The notes beneath the pieces were generated by a model. That model had not been told where the DNA came from and searched no databases. It worked only from the letters and a program-made list of their open reading frames with translations. A DNA stretch of 19,822 nt from Chloroflexota bacterium (lineage in GTDB: Bacteria; Chloroflexota; Anaerolineae; B4-G1): contig JAAEPW010000437.1 in the NCBI GenBank assembly GCA_024232355.1, forward strand, positions 1 to 19,822, in the 5' to 3' direction. Shown in pieces: positions 1 through 8,300 of the stretch. Made by a program: the position numbers and the translations under genes. Every line of letters starts with the position of its first letter. Position 1 is the stretch's first letter.

Positions 1-58
1 TCCACTTTTATCTGTTATTGGGTCAACAACCTGTCAGAATGCGTGATTTTTTCCAAAA

Positions 59-166
59 ATGCTCTGCTCGGGTCTGTATTTGACCAAAACTAGGGCACGA
101 AGCTCTACTTAGACTCACAAATAGGCCACAAATGGAACGTAAAATTTCACTCCGACAGCCTGCTAG
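59..166 (+). repeat. left copy of long inverted repeat bracketing the window
   Basis: This stretch aligns with the reverse complement of 19705-19813. By hand, about 84 of 108 positions match with one single-base gap, and the last 17 bases (core CTCCGACAGCCTGCTAG) match perfectly. Similarity stops sharply just inside CTAG and appears to continue weakly outward to about position 49. In the outer half all observed differences are transitions. It could be an end of an insertion element, a decayed coding relic, or a dispersed intergenic repeat; the identity of the element is not recognised. Confidence 0.8.
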
Positions 167-206
167 GGCAATTGGATGTATCCTTGTATGGGGTGTTTTG
201 CTCCTA

Positions 207-223
207 GTCCCCGTCTCGGGGAC
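207..223 (+). other. GC-rich perfect hairpin
   Basis: GTCCCCG and CGGGGAC form a perfect 7-base-pair stem around a 3-base TCT loop. No T-run follows on either strand, so it is not a standard intrinsic terminator. It may be a structured element in the leader of the upstream or downstream transcript. Confidence 0.4.
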
Positions 224-455
224 GGCTCAAACGAGACAGTTTCGCCCCTAACACGCCCCCGGGACGGTAGATGGGAGCCTTTCTGGGCTAAATTGAATAT
301 AAATGCAATTGCCCTGACTGATCACCCAGGTGAAAAATTGGACACCTGTCCAATCACAAAATACTTTGAATGCCTGATGCAGTTGGGGTATTATTGTTGT
401 ATACTGAATTCTACTTAAAGGGCAAACAATCAAAAAGACCCTACAACAATAAATC

Positions 456-462
456 AGGAGGT
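456..462 (+). promoter_or_regulatory. ribosome binding site of gene 1
   Basis: AGGAGGT is a full Shine-Dalgarno match, 7 bases upstream of the ATG at 470. It fixes this start and places the lipoprotein signal at the very N-terminus. Confidence 0.85.
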
Positions 463-469
463 AGAAAAA

Positions 470-2017
470 ATGAAACTCGGAAAATTGTCGTTCCTCGTCG
501 TGATTTTGCTTGCCTTTGTGGTGAGTGGCTGTGACGGTAACGAGCCGTTTTTCACCCCAACTCCCATCGAACCTCCAACTGCCAGTTATGGGCAGAGATC
601 GAGCGAGACAGAGCGCCATAACCCTATACTCCCTGATATGGGCTGTACCGTCTTTTATGCGTACGACGGCCAAGTCGCGCTCGGAGGAAACAATGAGGAC
701 TATAATGATCCATTGACCAAGGTCTGGTTCTTGCCTCCAGAAGAGGAAAAGTATGGGCGGGTATATTTTGGTTACGACAACTTTATGTGGCAAGGTGGTA
801 TGAACGATCAGGGGTTGTTTTCCGATGCCCTCATGGTAGATGAACCGGTAAGAGTCCCGCGCGAGGGGAGACCCGTCTACCAAGGCACCCTCGCGGACAA
901 AGCTATGGCAGAGTGCGCGACGGTGGAATGTGTGGTGCAGCTTTTTTCCGACTATAGCACCGTATGGGATACCTGGTACCATCAATTCATGTTTGGCGAC
1001 GCTGTCGGAGATTCGGTCATCATCAAGCCGCTCACAATGTTGCGCAAGGAAGGCGATTACCAAGTAGCCACGAACTTTTACCAGTCGAGAAGCGGGTCAA
1101 CTGGTCCCAGGTACAGAACCGCCACAGGGATGCTGGAGAACGCCGACGGTATATCTGTCGATCTCTTCCGCGACATCCTGGATGCGGTGCACGTTGAGGA
1201 CGGGACTCGTACCCTCTATTCAAACGTATACGACCTGAAACAACGTCTCGTCTATCTCTACTACTTTCACGATTACGACCACGTCGTGATCATTGATCTG
1301 GAGGAAGAGTTGGCTCAGGGCCAGCATTCTTACGATCTGTCGGCCTTGTTTCCAGAAAACGAGGTGGCAGAGCGTTGGGCGCAGCCGATCGTAGATTATC
1401 TGGAGAAACAGCGGGCGAAAAAGCCAACAGTGGACGTCGACCCAATGGTCTACGAGGCTTATGTGGGACCGTACGAGGTACCCACTGAAATGGACCTGCC
1501 TTACACCTTTTTCTCTGTGACGCAGGATGGAGACAAACTATATCTACGAGTCAAGGCAGACAAAGCGTGGTACGAGTTAACCCCCCAGTCCGAAACGAGC
1601 TTTTTCCATCTATCCCGTCACGACGATTTTCAAGTCACCTTTGTCCCTGATGAATCGGGGCAGGCCGCCCAATTTCTGTACGAGACGGGCGGGCAGGCAT
1701 ATACGTTCACACGGATGGATACAATACCATCTCTGATCCTCACATCTGCCACGCCAACGGTTGCCCCAACCGAACAGCCGACGCCAACCGCTACTGCGAC
1801 GCCGGCGCCAACCGCCACTCATACTCCACCAACCGCCACTCCACTTGAGCCAACCAGTACCCCTGCCGAGCCGACTCCTGAGCTGCAGCCAGCCCAGGTT
1901 AAGCGCGGCGTCCGTTGGGTCTGGTGGTTCGCGCCGATGTTGGTCGTGGCTGCTTTGGCCGTGTGGTATGCCGTGCGCAAATGGCTATCTAACCACTCGT
2001 CACCGCCGACTTGCTAG
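470..2017 (+). CDS. exported Ntn-type amidohydrolase (choloylglycine hydrolase/C45-like) lipoprotein with C-terminal membrane anchor
   Basis: The 515-residue product starts with a short basic segment, a hydrophobic core and a lipobox ending VSGC (Cys21), so it should be exported and lipid-modified. Cys59 in MGCTVFYAY, followed by G-N-N-E-D (73-77), matches the Cys-nucleophile plus G-x-N-x-D pattern of linear amide C-N hydrolases (bile-salt hydrolase, penicillin V acylase, isopenicillin N acyltransferase families). T-N-F (201-203) and R-Y-R (214-216) fit later conserved positions. The Arg usual in bile-salt hydrolases before N-x-D is Asn74 here, as some C45-like members also lack it. Residues 327-416 resemble a DUF3471-type beta domain. 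A Thr/Pro-rich stalk (about 425-472) and one membrane helix (about 483-502) with a basic tail follow. The substrate cannot be told. The family call is by motif only. It is separated by 293 bases from the next gene, so it is probably its own transcription unit. Confidence 0.75.
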   Translation: MKLGKLSFLVVILLAFVVSGCDGNEPFFTPTPIEPPTASYGQRSSETERHNPILPDMGCTVFYAYDGQVALGGNNEDYNDPLTKVWFLPPEEEKYGRVYFGYDNFMWQGGMNDQGLFSDALMVDEPVRVPREGRPVYQGTLADKAMAECATVECVVQLFSDYSTVWDTWYHQFMFGDAVGDSVIIKPLTMLRKEGDYQVATNFYQSRSGSTGPRYRTATGMLENADGISVDLFRDILDAVHVEDGTRTLYSNVYDLKQRLVYLYYFHDYDHVVIIDLEEELAQGQHSYDLSALFPENEVAERWAQPIVDYLEKQRAKKPTVDVDPMVYEAYVGPYEVPTEMDLPYTFFSVTQDGDKLYLRVKADKAWYELTPQSETSFFHLSRHDDFQVTFVPDESGQAAQFLYETGGQAYTFTRMDTIPSLILTSATPTVAPTEQPTPTATATPAPTATHTPPTATPLEPTSTPAEPTPELQPAQVKRGVRWVWWFAPMLVVAALAVWYAVRKWLSNHSSPPTC

Positions 2018-2232
2018 TGAACGAGACCCAATACAACTCGGTAAAGGGCATCTCGGTGCAGCGACATCGGAATGTGTCAAGCTCAGTGACGGTAATTTCT
2101 CTCTTTACCAACCGCCGCCGCGCGATTTCTAGGGGAGTACTCTGTCTGTGGAGGCACAGGCTGACGGAACTGCCGAACTAACCAAGTGGTTCCCAATCCC
2201 AGCATAATCAATACTCCTTGAAACACACCCAT

Positions 2233-2261
2233 TTGATTAAACTGAAAATCTATGCTAAACT
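2233..2261 (+). promoter_or_regulatory. possible sigma-70-type promoter of gene 2
   Basis: TTGATT (2233-2238) and TAAACT (2256-2261) are each 4/6 matches to consensus and are spaced by exactly 17 bases. They lie about 50 bases upstream of the ATG at 2311. The match is modest, so this is only a candidate. Confidence 0.3.
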
Positions 2262-2297
2262 CATAACTGTTTTCGGCCCCCACTTTCTGCTTTTCAC

Positions 2298-2304
2298 AGG
2301 AGGT
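2298..2304 (+). promoter_or_regulatory. ribosome binding site deciding the start of gene 2
   Basis: AGGAGGT lies 6 bases before the ATG at 2311. That ATG is followed at once by a basic N-terminus and hydrophobic core typical of a signal peptide, which rules out the longer TTG start at 2218. Confidence 0.85.
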
Positions 2305-2310
2305 ACTGGC

Positions 2311-5300
2311 ATGAGAAAGCTACGTAGAATGTTGACTGCCGTGATGGTCATAGCCCTGGTAGCTCCACTACCTGGTCGGGCACAGGAGCCTGGAAACAAC
2401 GATGATTCTGTCCCTCTGCGCGCCGCAGGGCGAGGCACCCCATGGATCAATTTGCAGGATGGCCTGGATTTGCCTGTTGATTATGATGGCCCCACCCGTC
2501 TGCTTGAGACTCTGGCCGGAACACAGAATCAACCCTTGACCTTGGCCGCAGTTGATCTGGACAAGGATGGTGTACCAGACCTGGTGAGTGGCTACGCCGG
2601 TCCCGGTAGTGGTATCATCGCCCTGCACCGAGGCAACGTGGATGCTATCTACGCCAACAACCCCGAGGCACGAGAACGTCAGGATGCAGGCACCTTCACT
2701 GACGCGCCTTTCTTCTCTCAGGCACAAGTCTTTGAGATACCCATATCGCCGGACTTTGTGGGCGTGGGAGATTTCAATGCCGATAGCTACCAGGACGTGA
2801 TCGCGGCAGCCCGTGGCGGTACGGCATTGTACCTGTTGCCGGGCAATGGGGAAGGAAGCATCGGGGCGGCCCAGGCCATTCAACTGCCCGGCGTGGTGAC
2901 GGCACTGACCGTGGGCGACGTGAACCGCCGGGATGGTCTGGCGGATGTGATGGTCGGCATAAGCGGATCTATGGGGTCACAGGTGCTCATCTTTGAGGGA
3001 CCAGAGGGGGCGTCGCGTGTCGAGCCAGAGGTGTTCGACGTACCGGCAAGAGTGAGTGCTTTGGCCATCGGTCAACTAGACGCGCACTATGCCTTTGACC
3101 TAGCGATTGGGGCCGGGAGCGAACTCGTCATTGTTCACGGGCGGGATCGCAAACTTGTGCTCGACAGTGCACAGCGCACCGCTGTCGCCCCCGCCGACGT
3201 TGACCGATACCCGTTCTCCTTTGCCATCACTTCCCTCGTCATTGGTAATTTTGTCTGGGAAGCAGGCTACCACGAGGAACTCGCCCTTCTGGGTGATGAT
3301 GGGAGCATTCACCTGTGGGACACGGCAACCGGTGAATCGCTCGTGCATCGTGCCTCGCGCTCCACGCACCTCATCCGCGCCAACGTTTCTAGCCTTCCCA
3401 CCGACGACCTGGTGGCGATAGATTCGGTTAATCAACAACTGCATATCGTGGTCTCATCTCAAAATGAACATGATTCTGAATCCCAATCTCCAAATCCAAC
3501 ATCAGAAATCTGGTCCGTTGCCCTGGACGTCGCAGACGAGCCGGTGGCCGTACTGCCCATGCGTCTGAACAAGGACGCACTCAGCGACCTGGTGATCCTG
3601 AAAAGCGGCGCGAACCCATTGGCGGTCGCTCTCACAGCGCCGACCGCCGTACTCACCGTCGTCTCAGTCTCCGACGATGTGGATATGGGAGACTGCAACC
3701 CAGGCAACGGCGTTTGCGAGACCGGCATTTGGGACGCAGGCGTATGTACTCCCACGGGTGGTGGGTGCACGCTGCGTGCGGCGATTGATGAGGCCAACGG
3801 CAGCGTTGGCGCGGACGAGATCAACTTTGGCGGAGGCATATCGACCATCCAGCCTGTGGCTGCGCTGCCAGATCTAGAGTACCCGGTCACCATAGATGGC
3901 ACGATCAATCAATCTATGGTTGAACTGGACGGCAGCAACGCCGGAACCAGCGTTAACGGGTTTAACATCGCAGCCTCGGACAGTGTGGTCCGGGGAATGG
4001 TCATCAACCGCTTTAGACATTCCGGCATTCAAAATGGCTTTGGGATCGCCTTGTTTGGCAGCAACAGCATCGTCGAGGGCAACTATCTGGGCACCGACAC
4101 GACCGGTGCCACGGCATTGGGTAACGAAAACGGCGGCGTGATCTGCGCACAAGGGTCCGCCGGCAACACCATCGGCGGCATGACAGACGCCGCGCGCAAC
4201 TTGATCTCGGGCAACGGCGGGTACGGCGGCAACGGCGTGCAGATTGGCGAATCTAGCGGCGGCTCTACGAACAACGTCGTCATTGGCAACTATGTCGGCA
4301 CCGACGTCACCGGCGCTCTGGACCTGGGCAACGATATGGTCGGCGTGATGGTCACCGGCGGTGGGTCCACCAACAACACTGTCGGAGGGACCGAAACGAC
4401 GAGGCGCAACACGATCTCCGGGAACGACGGCCACGGGGTCACAGTCCAAAACGACGCGACGGGGAACAATGTCCAGGGCAACTATATCGGCACCGACATC
4501 ACCGGCACTGTTGGCATCCCGAACGGCATTCTCTACACCACCGACGGGGTCGGCGTGCAGATTGTGTTCGCGTCCGATAACACTGTCGGTGGGACCACTG
4601 CCGCAGCCCGCAACATCATCGCCGGAAACCATTGGGACGGTGTCGAGGTCTATCGGCCTAACGTTCACGCGGCATCTACCGAGGCCGACATCATAGGTAA
4701 GCCCAATCTGGTATTCGAGGTCCAACCCTCATCTCAACGTTCGCCCCTAGTTCCAGTGTCCACATCTCCCCGGGAGAGCGCCAATGTGACAGGGAATCAA
4801 ATATTGGGCAACTATATCGGCCTGGATGCAAATGGGACCACAGCACTGAACAACTATGGAAGCGGCGTGGTAATCGCCAATGCATCCAACAACGTGGTCG
4901 GCGGGACGGCCTCGGGAGCCCGCAACGTCATCGCCGGCAACTTTGGCAACGGAGTTGCCATTATGGCCGCGAGCAGTTTGACGGCGACATCGAACAGCGT
5001 GTTGGGCAATTATATCGGTACCGACAACACGGGAACGGTCACCGACCCGGATGGCATACCCTCCACTGCCGATGACCTAGGCAACTGGAACCACGGCGTA
5101 GAGATCAACAATGCTGCCAGCAATACCGTCGGGGGCACGGGGAGCGGGGCCGGAAACGTCATCGTCGGCAATCACACTTGTGGCGTCTACATCAGCGATC
5201 CTGGTGCCGGACAGAACCAGGTATTGGGCAACACTATCGGCACCGACGCTACCGGCACTCTGGGCCTGGGCAACGATCAAGCTGGCGTATTTCTGCTCGA

Positions 5301-8300
5301 CGCATCAGGAAACACGATCGGTGGGGTCATCGCGTACAATGGCGGCCCCGGAGTCGCTGCCGTGGATATGCAGAGTGGTGAAACTCTCGTGCTGGAAGAC
5401 ATGACAGTCCATGACAACCAAGGTGACGGTATCGGCTTTACGAGCACTTGGGGTTCCGGCCCCACCGTTCCAGGTGTGCGGGTCCAGGGCACGGCCAACG
5501 AAATCATCAACAACACGGGGCACGGTATCCACGCTCAATCAGGCGACGTCACCATCACAGGGACAGGCACCGTGATCCAAAACAACGACGGATGGGGCAT
5601 CCGGGCCATCGACGGTATGGTGGGGATAGGTGATGGCGCGATGAGTGGGGTTGACGGAAACAAGCAGGGCGGCATCATGGGATTGCAGGGTGTCTCGCTG
5701 CCGCCCAACTTTGTGGTAGAAAACAACGGCGGTCCGGGCATCGTGGCCGGGGGTGATAGTGACCTGATCCTGGAAAACGTGACGGTCCACAACAACCGGG
5801 GCGATGGGATTGGCTTTATCGCCGGCACCTGGAGTTCCGACGGCACAAACGTGGGCGTCCAGATCGAGGGCGCTGCCAACGAGATCGCCAACAACACTGG
5901 GCACGGCATTTATGCCCCGATAGGCAACGTCATCATCTCGGGCACAGGCACCGTGATCCAGAACAACGGCGGCTGGGGCATCCGGAGCATCATTGGCGAC
6001 GTAACGATATATGACGGTGCGATGAGTGAGGTTCGCAAAAATAACCAAGGAGGCATCTTGGGGATGCAGGGCGTCTCGCTGCCATCCAACTTTGTGGTAG
6101 AGAACAACGGCGGCCCAGGCATCGTGGCTGGGGGTGAAAGTGACCTGATTCTGGAAAACGTGATGGTCCGCAACAACCAGGGCGATGGGATTGGTTATAT
6201 CGCCGGCACCTGGAGTTCCGAGGGCGCACATTCGGGCGTTCAGATCGAGGGCACCGCCAACGAGATCGTTGACAACACGGGACACGGCATTTATGCCCCG
6301 ATAGGCAACGTCACCATCACCGGCACGGGCACCGTGATCCAAGATAACGACGGCTGGGGCATTCGGGCCATCAGCGGCAAGGTATGGATTGGCGACGGCA
6401 CGATGAGTGGGGTGCGTAGAAACGGGCAGGGTGGCGTGATGGGTATGGAGGGCGTCTCGCTGCCGTCCAATTTTGTGGTGGAGGACAACGGTGGTCCGGG
6501 CATCGTTGGCGGGGGTGGTGATAGTCTCACGCTGGAGAACGTCAAGGTTCTCTATAACCAAGGGGATGGTATTGGCATTGTGGATGGCAGCGTCGTCATC
6601 GAAGGCGCCGACAGCGAGATCAACTATAACGCCGGTCACGGGATCAGGGCCATCATGGCCGACGTATTTGTCACAGGCGATGGAACCGAGATCGATTACA
6701 ATGACGGTTGGGGCATCCGAGCCGAAGCGGGAGAGCGGGTAAACATTCTCAACACCTGGATTCGTTACAATGGTCAGGGCGGTCTCTTGGCAGCTGATGC
6801 CAGCATCGAGGGGAGCAATCTGACGGTTGCGGGGAATGATGGGGAAGGCATCGCGGCCGTCGCGGCCTCTACCGAGTTCCGCAACGTGCAGGTTTATGGC
6901 AATCAGGGATACGGCATCGTGGCTATGGAAAGTGATCTTGGCATATGGGGAGCCGAGGTTTGCCAGAACACACAGGGTGGGGTCCAGTTTACCACGCCGG
7001 GCGGCGGCGGGACTGGCCTTTCCACCATCGCCCAGAGCACGATCCTTTCCAATGGTGCCGACGGTATCCGGTTTGAAGGAGGATCGGACGGCCTTGCTGC
7101 CAACGAGAGCAGTATCTTGAATAACACGGGGTACGGAGTCAACAATCTGGACGCTGCCATAACGATCGACGCCCGGAACAATTGGTGGGGCAATTCCAAC
7201 GGGCCGGGCGGAGTCGGCCCCGGCAATGGAGATGAGGTCAGCGACAATGTGGATTATGGAAACTGGAGCACCGACGGGATTGTCCTGGTCAGCTTTGTCG
7301 AAACTGACCCACTGATTGCGGGTCAAGGCGTGACGCAAACTGCCTGGGTACGCTTTCGGAATTGGCAGTACCCTACCGACACGGTCACTGTGACCATCAC
7401 CGACACCCTGGGCTGGCTCCTCGGTGCCGGTACATTCACGGTCACTTTGGAAAATGGCGGCTGCACAATGGTGGCAGACCAACGCCAGCAGCGCCCGAGC
7501 GCTACGTCTGCGATCACTCAAGGAAAGGGTGTCGGGGCAACCGCCCTGGTCAGTTTCACCGTTCCAGCAGCCACTCCCTTGGGCGTGACCGACACAGTGA
7601 CGGTGAGCACCGTCTCTGGGGCCGACCCCGCTGTGATCCATACCGGTTCCTTCCAGATACTTGTAGCTCAGATTGCCGACTTGGCGGTCAACAAGACAGA
7701 CGATCCGGACCAGGTAATGACCGGGCAAACTGTCACCTACACCCTCGTCATCACCAATAGAGGTCCCGACGATGCCACGGGCGTGACTGTGACAGATACC
7801 CTACCGGCTGACCTGGCCTTTGCGTCAGCAGTTGCCGGCCAGGGGAGTTGCACGGAGCAGAACAGTGCCATCACTTGCGATCTAGGAACGATCAACAACG
7901 GCGCGCAGGTCACCGTCACCATTGTGGTCACGGCTACTGGGAGTGGCGAGATCGCCAACAGCGCCGACGTGGTCGGCAACGAGTATGACCCTGACCCGTA
8001 CAACAACACGAGCACCGAGCACACGATGATCGTCGCCCCGACCCCCGTGGTCACTGTCGCCATCGACGGGCCGACCACGGGAGTGCGAGACACCTTTCCC
8101 ACTTTTGTCGCCACGGCCAGTCCCGTCACAGCCGCGCTGCCAATCACGTACAGTTGGCGGGCGAGTGGTCAATGGTGGAGTGCCGAGACCCACACCGTCC
8201 ACGGCATCAGTGATACGGTCGATTTGATGTGGAGCGTGACCGGCACGCACGTCATCACGGTGACGGCAATGAACGCGTACGGCACGCCGGTCACCAATAC

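Larger units (their letters stand above)
167..469. other. intergenic leader of gene 1, no gene seen
   Basis: About 300 bases lie between the left repeat and the first gene. The stretch is more AT-rich than the downstream genes in its second half. It contains a GC-rich hairpin (207-223) and a weak promoter-like TATACT (400-405) without a convincing -35 at the usual distance. An open frame crosses part of it, but it has no ribosome site and no recognisable protein features, so I do not call a gene. Confidence 0.5.
2018..2310. other. intergenic region before the giant gene
   Basis: The region holds no gene. I see only a weak 5-base-pair stem GGTAA/TTACC near 2089-2107 without a clear T-run, and a promoter-like pair at 2233-2261. 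An in-frame TTG at 2218 would extend the downstream frame by 31 residues but has no ribosome site. Confidence 0.5.

Noticed and set aside
248..1063. A 271-codon minus-strand open frame overlapping gene 1
   Set aside because: Gene 1 on the + strand has a perfect ribosome site, lipobox and Ntn motifs; the antisense product has none of these.
2089..2107. Possible terminator stem GGTAA/TTACC after gene 1
   Set aside because: The stem is only 5 base pairs with a 9-base loop and no T-run.
2218..2310. Upstream TTG start adding 31 residues to gene 2
   Set aside because: AGGAGGT directly before the ATG at 2311 and the signal peptide beginning there make the later start far better.
3874..4725. A 283-codon minus-strand open frame
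   Set aside because: It is antisense to the first beta-helix repeats, its composition (Val/Asp/Ala) is that of a shadow frame, and it has no start signal.
4080..5300. Regularly spaced GGCAACTATATCGGCACCGA-like strings resembling a CRISPR or direct-repeat array
   Set aside because: They are in frame, vary by codon, and encode the GNYIGTD turn of beta-helix rungs; spacing and sequence are not those of a CRISPR.
5539..7728. A 729-codon open frame on the minus strand across the beta-helix of gene 2
   Set aside because: It has no ribosome site or recognisable domain, its apparent repeats mirror the tandem modules of the + strand gene, and such long antisense frames are expected in GC-rich repetitive coding DNA.
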